Source: Clostridia bacterium
GTDB taxonomy: Bacteria > Bacillota_A > Clostridia > TANB77 > CAG-508
Assembly: GCA_022791475.1 (NCBI GenBank)
Contig: JAAVZD010000001.1
Location: forward strand, 28,691 to 92,690
Length of the DNA: 64,000 bases
Reading direction: 5' to 3'
Shown here in pieces: positions 28,694-38,768 of the stretch. Made by a program: the position numbers and the translations under genes. Position 1 is the first letter of the stretch; each line of letters opens with the position of its first letter. The notes beneath the pieces are model-generated. The model was not told the DNA's origin. It saw nothing but the letters and a program-made list of their open reading frames with translations, and made no database searches.

Positions 28694-29461
28694 ATGCCAC
28701 GCATAGCAAGAAAATATTTAGGAAGTTCTTACACACATATAATAATTCAGGGAATTGATAGAGAATATATTTTTCAAGAAGATTCTTTAAAGGATGCTTA
28801 CAAATACATATTAAAGAAAAATTTAAAGGAGACAAATACAACTGTATTAGCATACTGTTTCATGGATAATCATGCACACTTTTTAGTATATAATGAACAA
28901 ATATTAAGCATAGAAAAATTGATGAGAAAAACAAATACAAGTTTTGCAAAACTATATAATAAAACAAAAAATAGAGTAGGATATGTTTTTAGAAACAGAT
29001 ATTATACTCAAGCAATATTAACAGAAACACAACTGTATAACTGTATAGTATATATACATAATAATCCTATAAAAGCCAACATGTGTAATTATAAAAAAGA
29101 ATATAATTATTCTAGCTATAATGAATATTTAGGTAAGAGAGATTTAATTACAAAAGAAAGTATAAAATTAGTATTTGGCAGTGATAAAAACTATATAGAA
29201 ACATTTAAAATAATTCATAAAAATAAGCATATAGAAGATATTGTTGAAGTAACTGATGGCATTAAGAATGTAGATGAGATCATATCAGAATATTTAAAAA
29301 ATAATAATACCACTATCGAACAAGTAAAAAAAGATAATGCAATGCTAGGAAATTTATTAATAGAATTAAGACATTATGGGGGTAAATCTTTAAGAGAAAT
29401 GGAAAAAATTTTCAATATTAATAGAAATAAGCTTAATAGAATAATAAACAAAAAGATATAA
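28694..29461 (+). CDS. REP-associated tyrosine transposase (RAYT, Y1 family)
   Basis: 255-residue single-strand transposase/nuclease of the IS200/IS605 HUH superfamily. The HUH metal motif is DNHAHFLVY (near 60), and the expected catalytic Tyr lies in YIHNNPIKANM (near 125). N-terminal PRIARKYLGSSYTHIIIQG is typical of RAYTs. A C-terminal extension ends with a helix-turn-helix-like segment (LREMEKIFNINRNKLNRII). ATG 28694 follows AAGGAG. Such enzymes act on REP hairpins, matching the flanking repeats. Confidence 0.88.
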   Translation: MPRIARKYLGSSYTHIIIQGIDREYIFQEDSLKDAYKYILKKNLKETNTTVLAYCFMDNHAHFLVYNEQILSIEKLMRKTNTSFAKLYNKTKNRVGYVFRNRYYTQAILTETQLYNCIVYIHNNPIKANMCNYKKEYNYSSYNEYLGKRDLITKESIKLVFGSDKNYIETFKIIHKNKHIEDIVEVTDGIKNVDEIISEYLKNNNTTIEQVKKDNAMLGNLLIELRHYGGKSLREMEKIFNINRNKLNRIINKKI

Positions 29462-29538
29462 TCTAAAAATAGCATAAAGTCTTCAAATAGTAGTGACAAA
29501 AACCCCGTCCCATTGTCACTAAAATTATTTGTTTTTTG

Positions 29539-29567
29539 TTGATATTTTTGGTTTAATATAATATAAT
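29539..29567 (+). promoter_or_regulatory. polC promoter
   Basis: TTGATA (29539-29544), 17 bases, TATAAT (29562-29567). Confidence 0.55.
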
Positions 29568-29608
29568 AAGTTGCAGTTAAGTAAGAGAGTTTTTGGGGGC
29601 ATTTGAAC

Positions 29609-32600
29609 ATGAATGAAAAGCAGGAGTATAAGCACGTAAGAGAAGTTTTTAGAGATTTTAGTTCAAGTAATCAGCATATAATGGAAGCTAAAGTGAAGGC
29701 TATAAATTTGTTTAAGAAAACAAATACTTTAGAAATAACTTTGCTTTCTGATACTTTAATAGAAGTTAAAGGTTTATATGCTTTTGAAAAGTATTTAGAA
29801 GTTCGTTTTGGGATAGCTAATATACAAATTAAAATTGAAAATGAAAATATAGAACAAAATGTAACAGAGAATGCATGTGAAACTACTGAGATAGATAAAA
29901 TAGGAAGTAAGGTAGAAAAAGAGTGGGAAGATATTATTGAATATATGGCATATAAACACCCTATGTTCAAGGCAATTCTAGCAAAAAGCAATATTAGAGT
30001 AGACAATAAAAATATAAATGTACTTCTTTCTAAAAAAGGAAAGGAATTTTTAACTGTCAAAAAGTTTGATGAAATATTATCAAGTATAATATTTAATATA
30101 TATGGAGCAAGATATAAAGTAATTTGCACAGAAAATATTAATGAAGACGATATAAAGAAATATCAAGAATATAATAAAAAGATGGAAGAAGAGGCAATAC
30201 GAAACTTACAAATAGAAAGTAATATAAGTATAGAAGAACAAGAAGAATATAGTAATATGCCACCACCACCTCCACCAGAGAATATACCTTTTGATGATGG
30301 CTATTTTGGAGAAGTTCCACTACCTCCGCCAACAGAAGAAGACTATTTGCTTGAACTTGAAGAAATGGAAGAGGAGAAAAGTTATATTTTAGGAAAACCT
30401 TCAAAAGCTAAAGAAAATAAGGTAAAAATAAAAGAAATATCAGCAGAGAATAAACGTATAACAATAGAAGGTAGAGTAGTTACTTGTGAGTGCAGAGAAA
30501 CAAAAACAGGTAAAGGAATGATAATATTTGACCTTTATGATGGAACAGGAATTATAACATGTAAGTCCTTCACAACAGACGCAAAAGAAGGAAATGAAGT
30601 GGCAGAAAAAATTAGAAATGCAAGTGGAATTAAAACAATAGGAAAAGCAGGACTAGATGCATTTGCAGGCGATGTTACTGTAATGTCAAATATTATAATA
30701 GAAATAAATGGAGATAACTTCCCAAAACTACCAACAGAAGATGAAGATTCACCATTAATATTAGGAATGAACCCAGAAATAAAAGAACCACTAATAAAAG
30801 TACAAGATGTAGGAATAGAGTCAGGAAATGTATGTATAGATGGCGAGGTTATCGCTATGGAAGATAGAGAACTAAAAGGAGGAAAAATACTTTTAAGCTT
30901 ATCTATCTATGATGGTACAAGTACAATGACATGTAAAGCCTTTCTAACAAAAGATAATAGTAAAAAAGTAATAGGAAAAATAAAAGGTGCAAAAGGAATA
31001 AAACTTGCAGGAAAAGCAGGAATGGACACCTTCTCAAATGAAATCACAATTATGGCAAATACAATTGTAGTATCAACAGGAATAAAAAAAGAAGTAAGAC
31101 AGGATAATTCAGAAGTAAAAAGGGTAGAACTTCATATGCATACTCAAATGAGCCAAATGGATGCAGTAACACCAGCAGCAGAGTTAATAAAAAGAGCTAT
31201 GAAATGGGGAATGAAATCAATTGCGATTACAGACCATGGAGTAGTACAATCTTTCCCAGACGCCCACAAAATGCTAGGCTTCGATAACCCAGACATGAAA
31301 GTAATATATGGTGTAGAAGCATATTTAGTACCAGATAAATCAAACATAGTAACAAATTCAAGAAATCAAACGCTAGAAGATACAACTTATTGCGTGCTAG
31401 ACTTAGAAACAACAGGACTTTCATTTAGAACAGAAAAAATAACAGAAGTAGGAATAATGAAAGTAAAAAATGGGGAAGTAATAGACAAATTCAGCTGTTT
31501 TGTAAACCCAGAAAAACCAATACCACCAAAAGTAGTAGAAGTAACAAACATAACAGATGAAATGGTAAAAGACGCAGAAACAATAGACAAAGTATTTCCA
31601 AAAATATTAGAATTTGTAGGAGATAGTGTACTAGTTGCTCATAATGCAGACTTTGACATAGGATTTTTAAAACACAATGCGAAAGAACTAGGTTATACAT
31701 TAGACAATACATATATGGACACTTTACGTTTAGCAAAGAGGCTATTTCCAGACTTTAAAAAATACAAACTAGGAATAATAGCAGACAAGCTAGGAATTGT
31801 TGTTGAAGTAGCACATAGAGCCTTAGATGACGTAGATACTACTGTAAAAGTTTTAAATGTAATGTTTAATATGCTAAAAGAAGATGGTATAAAAACATTA
31901 GATGATATTGATAACAAGGCAACAGTAGACTTTAAAAAACTACCAAGTTACCACGCAATAATATTAGCTAAAAACTATGTAGGACTAAAAAACTTATACA
32001 AACTAGTATCACTTTCACACTTACACTACTTTTATAAAAAGCCACGTATATTAAAATCAATATACAAAAAATATTCAGAAGGCCTAATATTAGGAAGTGC
32101 ATGTGAAGCAGGGGAGCTATATAGAGCAATAGTAGAAGGAAAAGATGATGACGAAGTAGAAGAAATAGCAAAAGACTATGACTACTTAGAAATACAACCA
32201 ACAGGAAATAACATGTATATGGTAAGAAATGGAACCTTGCCAGATGCAAGAGCAATAGAAGATATAAATAGAAAAATAGTAGCCTTAGGAGAAAAACTAG
32301 GAAAACTAGTAGTAGCAACCTGTGACGTTCACTTTATAGATCCACAAGACGAAATATATAGAAGAATATTAATGGCAGGTCAAGGCTATGATGACGCAGA
32401 CGAGCAAGCACCACTATACTTACGTACAACTGAAGAAATGCTAAAAGAATTTGAATACTTAGGAGAAGAAAAAGCATATGAAGTAGTTGTAACAAACACA
32501 AATAAAGTATCAGACATGTGTGAAAGGATAAGTCCAATATCACCAGAAAAATGCCCACCACACATAGAAGGTTGTGAGCAAACAATAAAAGATATAGCTT

Positions 32601-34439
32601 TTGATAAAGCACACGAACTATATGGAGACCCACTCCCAGAAATAGTACAAGAAAGGCTAGATAAAGAGTTAAACTCAATTATAAAAAATGGATTCTCAGT
32701 TATGTACATAATAGCACAAAAATTAGTATGGAAATCTAATGAAGATGGCTATATAGTAGGTTCAAGGGGGTCAGTAGGTTCATCATTTGTAGCCAACATG
32801 ACAGGTATAACAGAAGTAAACTCACTACCACCACATTACAGATGCCCAAACTGTAAATACTCAGACTTTACAGATTACGGTTATCAATGTGGATTTGACT
32901 TACCAGATAAAGAATGCCCAAAATGTGGAACACAAATGGTAAAAGACGGAATAGATATACCATTTGAAACCTTCTTAGGATTTAATGGAGATAAAGAACC
33001 AGATATTGACTTAAACTTCTCAGGAGAATACCAAGCAAAAGCCCATAAATACACAGAAGTAATATTTGGAAAAGGAACAACCTTCAAAGCAGGAACAGTA
33101 GGAACAGTAGCAGACAAAACCGCTTTCGGATATGTAAAAAAATACTATGAAGAAAGAGGAGTACCAGTAAATAATGCAGAAGTAATAAGAATATCACAAG
33201 GATGTACAGGAATAAAAAGAACAACAGGCCAACATCCAGGAGGAATAATAGTTGTACCAAAAGGAAGAGAAATATATGAATTCACCCCAGTACAACATCC
33301 AGCAGATGATCCAAACTCAGACATAGTAACAACACATTTTGATTACCACTCAATAGACCAAAACTTACTAAAACTAGATATACTAGGGCACGACGACCCA
33401 ACCGTAATACGTATGCTTTACGACCTAACAGGAATAGACCCAACAAAAGTACCATTAGATGATAAAGAAACAATGAGCATATTTAGTTCAACAGATGCCT
33501 TGGGGGTAACACCAGAACAAATAGGAAGTAAAGTAGGAAGCTATGGAATACCAGAATTTGGAACAAAATTCGTAAGAGGAATGTTAGTAGATACAAAGCC
33601 AACAACCTTTGACGAACTAATACGTATATCAGGTTTATCACATGGTACAGACGTATGGCTAGGAAATGCACAAACATTAATAGAAGAAGGAACAACAACC
33701 CTTCAAAACTCAATATGTTGTCGTGACGATATAATGATATACCTAATAAAAAAAGGAGTACCACCAAACCCAGCCTTCAAAATAATGGAAACAGTACGTA
33801 AAGGAAAAGCACTAAAAGACAAAGAAAAATGGGCACAAAATGTCGAATTAATGAAAGAACATGATGTACCAGACTGGTATATAAAATCATGTGAAAAAAT
33901 AAAATACATGTTCCCAAAAGCCCACGCAGCAGCATATGTAACAAACGCATTTAGAATAGCATGGTTCAAAGTACATCAGCCAAAAGCATATTACACAGCA
34001 TACTTCACAATACGTGCCGACGAATTTGACAGTGAAATAATGTGCTATGGAAAAGAAAAAGTAAAAAACAAAATGAAAGAAATAGACCTAGCCGGAAATA
34101 GTGCAACAACAAAAGACAAGAATATGTATGCAATACTAGAACTAGTACTAGAAATGTACGAACGAGGAATAAAATTCCTACCAATAGACCTATATAAATC
34201 ACATGCAACAAAATTCCAAATAGAAGAAGAACGGAATACGCCCACCACTAAACAGCGTACCAGGACTAGGAACAGTAGCAGCCGAAGGAATAGAACAAGC
34301 AAAAAAAGACGGCAAATTCATGTCAATAGACGACATGAAAATCCGCTCAAAAATAGGAAACTCAGTAGTAGATTTGCTTAAAAAAATGGGATGTTTAGAA
34401 GGAATGAGCCAAAGCAACCAACTTAGCCTATTTGGCTAA
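29609..34439 (+). CDS. polC: DNA polymerase III alpha subunit PolC, needs +1 shift; duplicated OB domain
   Basis: Replicative polymerase of low-GC Gram-positives. About 1,610 residues, longer than the usual ~1,440. Order: N-terminal domain; an acidic/proline linker (PPPPPPEN); two successive similar OB-like domains (about 270-370 and 400-500, each with YDGT..M/ITCK..F and GKAG.D.F); PHP domain (HMHTQMSQMDAV); DEDD proofreading exonuclease (DLETTGLSF, HNADFDIGFL); then the polymerase with zinc cysteines and KEPDIDLNFSGEYQ. Unshifted translation fails at GAA CGG AAT (34232); skipping C restores EEGIRPPLNSVPGLG and the true C terminus LSLFG. ATG 29609 preferred over TTG 29603. Essential gene. 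Confidence 0.95.
34232..34234 (+). other. +1 recoding site 5: GAA CGG AAT in polC
   Basis: Skipping the C gives GGA ATA CGC CCA CCA, Gly-Ile-Arg-Pro-Pro of the PolC C-terminal region. Confidence 0.9.
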
Positions 34440-34440
34440 G

Positions 34441-34487
34441 TTCCCATTGGGGACGTTTCCAAATGGGAAATCTGTCACTTTTGGGAA
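34441..34487. repeat. GGGACG-core palindromic repeat, family 2, copy 2
   Basis: TTCCCATTGGGGACGTTTCC with inverted partner AAATGGGAA, directly after polC. Confidence 0.75.
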
Positions 34488-34642
34488 GTAATACCATAAA
34501 TAAAATAATTGTAGGGGTCGCACCCATCAGCGACATGCTCTTTTAAAAATAGCATATAAATAATAAAGAATGTAGGGGCGATTAGAAATCGTTCGAAGCA
34601 AAGGCTTAAATGAATAATGAAGAGTACAAATCTTGGATTTAA

Positions 34643-34699
34643 TGTAGGGGCTTAATCGGTAAGGAATACCTAAAAGAATTTACCGAATTATGCCCTTTT
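34643..34699. repeat. TGTAGGGG...AATCGGTAAGG palindrome, copy 2
   Basis: Arms AATCGGTAAGG... and TTACCGAATTATGCCC; partner of the copy at 27030-27082. Confidence 0.65.
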
Positions 34700-34740
34700 A
34701 AATTTGTTTTAAAAAGATTACATAAAGTTTGTAAAAACTA

Positions 34741-34826
34741 TTGTAAATATCTAATAAATGTGATAAAATACATACATTGAAACTTGTAAACCTATAAAAA
34801 TAACTATTTTTAAAGGAGGAAGAAAA
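34741..34826 (+). promoter_or_regulatory. Promoter and shared leader of gene 34827
   Basis: TTGTAA (34741-34746), 17 bases, TAAAAT (34764-34769), then GAAACTTGTAAACCT and the near-palindrome AAAATAACTATTTT before AAAGGAGG. Almost identical to the leader at 2395-2438. Confidence 0.65.
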
Positions 34827-35051
34827 ATGAAGATTAAACCAAAGGAAACACATTATGCAAAGAAAAAAGTAATAATGATAGGAGAATGTTGCAAATGTAA
34901 AAGAACGGTTATATTTGAAAAAATATATATAGCTCATAATGGACCTTATAGATGGAATTTCTGTACAGGATGCATACAATCTATCGAGGAGGCTAAAGAA
35001 GCCTCATTAATTAAAAGACCTACCTTTGATTCCGTTAGAAAAATTTATTGA
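34827..35051 (+). CDS. Small zinc-ribbon protein, 74 aa
   Basis: Two Cys pairs, CCKCK (near 18) and CTGC (near 50), suggest a zinc ribbon; flanks are basic. Family not recognised. ATG 34827 has AAAGGAGG. It shares its leader with the next gene and with 2440, suggesting co-regulation of these orphan genes. Confidence 0.7.
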   Translation: MKIKPKETHYAKKKVIMIGECCKCKRTVIFEKIYIAHNGPYRWNFCTGCIQSIEEAKEASLIKRPTFDSVRKIY

Positions 35052-35101
35052 TAATTGAAAAATGTAAACCTATAAAATAATTATTTTAAGGAGGAAAAAC
35101 G

Positions 35102-35554
35102 ATAAAACCATTAAATGAGGAACAGGTAAAGGTAATAAAAGATTTTGAAGAATTCAAAAAGAACTTATCAGAAAAATATGGTATTCTTAGAACAGGTATG
35201 ATTATGATGGAAAAGGCATTTAATGATGCGCTTGGAGAACAAGAAATTAACAATAAGCCATCAGCATATTCAATGACATCACTTATAGAGCACGATTTAA
35301 ATTATGGACTTTCTTTGAAAGTTGATAAAGATAATATTCTTATTATAGGAATAATGAAAGTGCCCGTAGATAATAAAGATGTTGTAATAAAAGATTGTGT
35401 TGACTTTATATCAAAAATATCGATTCATATATCAGTATTATATCAGCATTTGGATGAAAAATATGATCGTAATAATTTTGATAGGGATATATATGACTGC
35501 AAGCGGCACATTAATAAAATAATGAATGTTATTTTTGAAATTTCAAAAGAATAG
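35102..35554 (+). CDS. Orphan protein, ~150 aa, probable ATA start, in-frame CGG
   Basis: The frame runs from an in-frame stop just upstream of the ribosome site, and the first in-frame ATG is at 35198. However, AAGGAGG plus seven bases points to ATA 35102, the exact place where the sister gene 2440 has ATG, and the 32 intervening codons look coding (EEQVKVIKDFEEFKKNLSEK). Start at ATA is therefore proposed; the alternative is 35198 (118 residues). CGG occurs in frame near the C terminus (DCKRHINK). Acidic, helical, no recognised family. Confidence 0.6.
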   Translation: MKPLNEEQVKVIKDFEEFKKNLSEKYGILRTGMIMMEKAFNDALGEQEINNKPSAYSMTSLIEHDLNYGLSLKVDKDNILIIGIMKVPVDNKDVVIKDCVDFISKISIHISVLYQHLDEKYDRNNFDRDIYDCKRHINKIMNVIFEISKE

Positions 35555-35586
35555 TCTTCATAAAAATTGAAGTTTAAAAACCAATA

Positions 35587-35613
35587 AAAAACTCGGAAAT
35601 TCCGAGTTTTTTA
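35587..35613. terminator. Terminator
   Basis: AAAAAACTCGG / CCGAGTTTTTT hairpin; same as at 2838. Confidence 0.8.
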
Positions 35614-35615
35614 TT

Positions 35616-35849
35616 TTATGAAATACAATAAACATATACTGAATCAGTTTTTTCCTCAATAGCTTCATTTATAAGATCGATAGCAATTTGAGCATCTTCA
35701 AAAAACATAGTATGTCCTACAAAATGCCACTTACCATATCCATCCATTACCTGAACAAGAGACCATACACCTAAATCAATATTTCTTGCTTTTCTTGGTT
35801 TTTCAATTTTCCTCAAATGATTCTTAGTTTCAATTTCTAATGTATACAT
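35616..35849 (-). CDS. Orphan protein, 77 aa
   Basis: Unrecognised, starting MYTLEIETKNHLRKIEKPRK. ATG 35849 follows GAGGAGG. Leader contains AGAAACTATTTATA after a TAAAAT -10 element, a weak match to the orphan-gene leader. Convergent with 35102 across a shared hairpin. Confidence 0.6.
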   Translation of the reverse strand: MYTLEIETKNHLRKIEKPRKARNIDLGVWSLVQVMDGYGKWHFVGHTMFFEDAQIAIDLINEAIEEKTDSVYVYCIS

Positions 35850-36021
35850 ATTTTCTCCTCCTCGCAATTGCAAAGTGAATATATAAATAGTTTCTAAGAT
35901 ATTTTATCATAATAAATTATATAAATCAATTGTTTGGAAATAAAAATTACATAATTTGTAAAAACTATTGAAATATTAATTTCGACATTATAAAATATCG
36001 AAAATCATGAAAGGATACATA

Positions 36022-36192
36022 ATGAATAAAATAATAGGAAAAGTCAACAATAAAGTTATAAAATTACTTAATTTAAACTACAAATCAGAAATACCAAGAT
36101 ACATTGCAGATAATAATATAGAAAATATGAAAAATAAGCACTTAGAAGATTATAATAAATATTGGAATAAAAATATCAAACATAATAAATAA
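36022..36192 (+). CDS. Orphan protein, 56 aa
   Basis: Very basic, Asn/Lys-rich short protein; family not recognised. ATG 36022 is preferred to 36007 because AAAGGA lies between them at correct spacing. It may be a weakly expressed or spurious gene. Confidence 0.45.
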   Translation: MNKIIGKVNNKVIKLLNLNYKSEIPRYIADNNIENMKNKHLEDYNKYWNKNIKHNK

Positions 36193-36205
36193 CCCAACAT
36201 ATATT

Positions 36206-36904
36206 TTATCTTTCATCCCCCATATCAATCTCAATATCAATAATCTCATTAGAAACTTCAGAAGCAGCTCCAGACTTACTTACTGAGCTTTTACCTTTAA
36301 GTTCATCAGAACTTACCTTTTTCAAAGGTTCAACATGCTTTAAAAAGTAAAAACCTTCTTTATTATAAACAGTGTTATCATCATAATCTATTACAAATTC
36401 TTGATTATTATTATTCTTAAACTCAACCCAAGTATGCATTTTTTTAGATTTATCTGAAATACCATAAACATATCCAGTAACAATACTGTTAGGAAATGTA
36501 AGCAACTGAGAAATATATTCAGCGCTAAATTTATCTTTTCTAACAACACTTCCTTTATCATTCTTATCATTTAATGTTTCAGGTATAATATCAGAAAGTT
36601 TAGCAACTTTTATACAGTTAGCTCTTGTATTTATTGAAATATAATCATTTTGTTTACTTGTAAATTTAACAATTCTTGATTTATTAAAACTATCAATTAA
36701 ATGATTTTTTTCATCTTCTGAAAATTTATTATTATTCAATTTTGTAATTGTGCTATAAATAAAATATTCGTCAAAATAAAGGTGATTAGCCTCAGAAAGT
36801 AAACTCATGATTTCTTTTTTATTATTATCATGAGTAGCTTTATCATATCTTTTATTCCAATCTTCACAATCAGATAAAGAAAAAGTTTGATATATTTCTG
36901 ACAC
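36206..36904 (-). CDS. Orphan protein, 232 aa, possibly papain/transglutaminase-like
   Basis: Starts at GTG 36904 behind AAGGAGG. The middle holds RANCIKVAKL (near 102), KKMHTWVEF (near 158) and FVIDYDDN (near 175): a Cys, His, Asp order like transglutaminase-type cysteine enzymes, but the match is loose and untested. The C-terminal tail is Ser/Glu-rich and disordered. No neighbour suggests a partner. Confidence 0.6.
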   Translation of the reverse strand: MSEIYQTFSLSDCEDWNKRYDKATHDNNKKEIMSLLSEANHLYFDEYFIYSTITKLNNNKFSEDEKNHLIDSFNKSRIVKFTSKQNDYISINTRANCIKVAKLSDIIPETLNDKNDKGSVVRKDKFSAEYISQLLTFPNSIVTGYVYGISDKSKKMHTWVEFKNNNNQEFVIDYDDNTVYNKEGFYFLKHVEPLKKVSSDELKGKSSVSKSGAASEVSNEIIDIEIDMGDER

Positions 36905-37035
36905 TTAAAAACACCTCCTTAAATTAACATAAACACATATCTAATTTAATTATAACAGAAAATAGAAAAAAATGCAAATTATTGCATTTTTTATAGCTTA
37001 TTGGTATAATTAATATGTTATGAAAGGAGAGAAAT

Positions 37036-37326
37036 ATGGCAGATATAGGAATAAAAATATTTACAATTCAAAATGTAATTATATATTTACTTATAATAAA
37101 TGTAATAGCATTTTTAGCAATGTGGATAGATAAAAGAAAGGCTGAAAAAGGAAAGTGGAGAATTAGTGAAACTACTTTACTTCTACTTGGGGTACTTGGT
37201 GGAAGTATTGGTAGTATGATAGGAATGTACACATTTAGGCATAAAACTAAGAAAAAAAGATTTACAATAGGGATGCCAGCTATATTAATTATAGAGATAA
37301 TAATATATTTTATATACTTTATATAG
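37036..37326 (+). CDS. DUF1294 membrane protein
   Basis: 96 residues with three hydrophobic segments and the DUF1294 pattern: MWIDKRKAEKGKWRISE, LLLLGVLGGSIGSMIGMYTF, RHKTKKKRFTIGMP. Function of the family is unknown. ATG 37036 with GAAAGGAG. Confidence 0.88.
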   Translation: MADIGIKIFTIQNVIIYLLIINVIAFLAMWIDKRKAEKGKWRISETTLLLLGVLGGSIGSMIGMYTFRHKTKKKRFTIGMPAILIIEIIIYFIYFI

Positions 37327-37337
37327 AGAAATATAAA

Positions 37338-37446
37338 TGTAGGGGTCGCCGCCATCGGCGACCCATGCTCCAGCGAAATTGCTTAAATAAATATATTTAG
37401 GGTAATTTTGTAGAAAGAGCAGGTCGCCGATGATGGCGACCCCTAC
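37338..37446. repeat. Pair of TCGCC-type palindromes
   Basis: TGTAGGGGTCGCCGCCATCG at 37338-37364 and an inverted relative (GGTCGCCGATGATGGCGACC then CCTACA) at 37421-37446, together forming a possible larger foldback between 37036 and 37486 genes. Confidence 0.7.
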
Positions 37447-37485
37447 AAATAAAAATACAAATATAGAAAGAAAGGAAAATCAAAT

Positions 37486-38016
37486 ATGAAAGAAGAATTT
37501 ATACAATTATTAAAAGAAACAAATAGAGAAGGAATGGAAAAACTAATAGAATTTTTAGAACACTCAGACTTTTTTAGAGCACCTGCAAGCACAAGGTTTC
37601 ATGGGTCATTTGAAGGTGGTTTATTAGAACATAGCATGAAAGTATATGAAATATTAAAACAAAAATCAGGAGATAATGAGCACGTGCGAATAATAGCATT
37701 ATTACATGACATATGCAAAGCAAATTTTTATAAAGTAGATTATAGAAATGCAAAAAATGAACTAGGAGTATGGGAAAAAGTTCCATACTATACAGTAGAT
37801 GATTTGGTACCATATGGGCATGGCGAAAAATCTGTAATGATGATATCAGAATTCATAAAATTAACTCCAGAAGAAAGGTACGCAATACGTTGGCATATGG
37901 GATTTACAGAACCAAAGGAACTGTATACAACAATAGGTGCAGCCTACAAAAAATACCCAATAGCATTATTAACACATGAAGCAGACTTAGAAGCTACTTA
38001 TTTTTATGATATATAA
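37486..38016 (+). CDS. HD-domain phosphohydrolase
   Basis: 176 residues. HD metal residues are visible as GGLLEHSMKVYE (His), ALLHDICKANFY (His-Asp) and the later GHGEKSVMM and WHMGF histidines. Related to HD proteins acting on nucleotides or RNA ends; substrate unknown. ATG 37486 behind AAAGGAAA. Confidence 0.85.
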   Translation: MKEEFIQLLKETNREGMEKLIEFLEHSDFFRAPASTRFHGSFEGGLLEHSMKVYEILKQKSGDNEHVRIIALLHDICKANFYKVDYRNAKNELGVWEKVPYYTVDDLVPYGHGEKSVMMISEFIKLTPEERYAIRWHMGFTEPKELYTTIGAAYKKYPIALLTHEADLEATYFYDI

Positions 38017-38128
38017 TTAAAATTTAATACAAATGCTTGTAAGACAATAATAGATATGTTATAATAATTAACATAAGAAATATTATAACAATGTAACTTA
38101 CTTAAAATTTTAAGGAGGATGAATAAAA

Positions 38129-38692
38129 ATGAGTATATTTTTAAAAGGCAAAGAAATACGGGAAAATGAGTTGGATAGGAAAATAGAAGTATCTTTTGAT
38201 TATTTAAATGAAAATGGTCAGAAAAGAATGTTTGAAGAGAATAAAGATCTATTTTTGACAGATGCTATTATATCAAGATATAAAAATATTAGAGAAATGG
38301 CAGAAAATTATGCTTATGAAGAATGTTCTAATGAAATTTTAAATCAAACTATTTGGCAATTATATAATATGCAAGGTAGATATATAACGATAATATTGAA
38401 ACTATTAAATATTCATGGACTTAAATTGTTAAATTATCTTCAAAATGAATTTGCTAATTCAGATAATTATATTTTAAAAGAATGGTTAATAACTAAATAT
38501 TCTGGAACATCTAATGATACTTTAAATGCCATTCTTGCTAAGGAATTAGATAAGTTCTGTAATAATGAAAAAAATTTGGTTGATGAAATAATAATGAATA
38601 GAAATTTTGAACTTACATTATTAGGTGAATATTATGGATTTGGTGCTATACAAAAAATTGAAGCCCGAATTAAAGAACTGAGAGAAAAATAA
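38129..38692 (+). CDS. Orphan protein, 187 aa, in-frame CGG
   Basis: Helical, acidic soluble protein of no recognised family. Codon 12 is CGG (KEIRENEL); shifting there would stop within a few codons, so it must be read in frame. AAGGAGG precedes ATG 38129; leader contains TGTAACTTACTTAAAATTTT. Own terminator. Confidence 0.65.
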   Translation: MSIFLKGKEIRENELDRKIEVSFDYLNENGQKRMFEENKDLFLTDAIISRYKNIREMAENYAYEECSNEILNQTIWQLYNMQGRYITIILKLLNIHGLKLLNYLQNEFANSDNYILKEWLITKYSGTSNDTLNAILAKELDKFCNNEKNLVDEIIMNRNFELTLLGEYYGFGAIQKIEARIKELREK

Positions 38693-38696
38693 CAAT

Positions 38697-38740
38697 AAAA
38701 CACATAAAAGGATAAATTTTGTCCTTTTATGTGTTTTTGT
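38697..38740 (+). terminator. Terminator
   Basis: AAAACACATAAAAGGA / TCCTTTTATGTGTTTT hairpin. Confidence 0.8.
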
Positions 38741-38768
38741 ATAAAATTTGAATAATTAGTCAGTATAC

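Larger units (their letters stand above)
28409..29520 (+). mobile_element. REP-associated transposase element
   Basis: A Y1-type transposase gene is flanked by inverted copies of the same sequence: AGTGACAATGGGACGGAG at 28409 on the left and its complement (CCCCGTCCCATTGTCACT) ending at 29520. The element separates rseP from polC. The stand-alone inverted pair at 16318-16415 has the same arms. Confidence 0.8.
34440..34826. other. Gene-free 387-base region rich in palindromic repeats
   Basis: Holds a GGGACG-core repeat (34441-34487), a TGTAGGGGTCGC repeat (34510-34537), a TGTAGGGGCGATT repeat (34571-34596), a TGTAGGGGCTTAATCGG palindrome (34643-34699), and the promoter and leader of the next gene. 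I see no coding sequence. Confidence 0.7.

Noticed and set aside
37338..37446. CRISPR-like repeats
   Set aside because: Palindromes are irregularly spaced, inverted rather than direct, and scattered; no cas genes are present.
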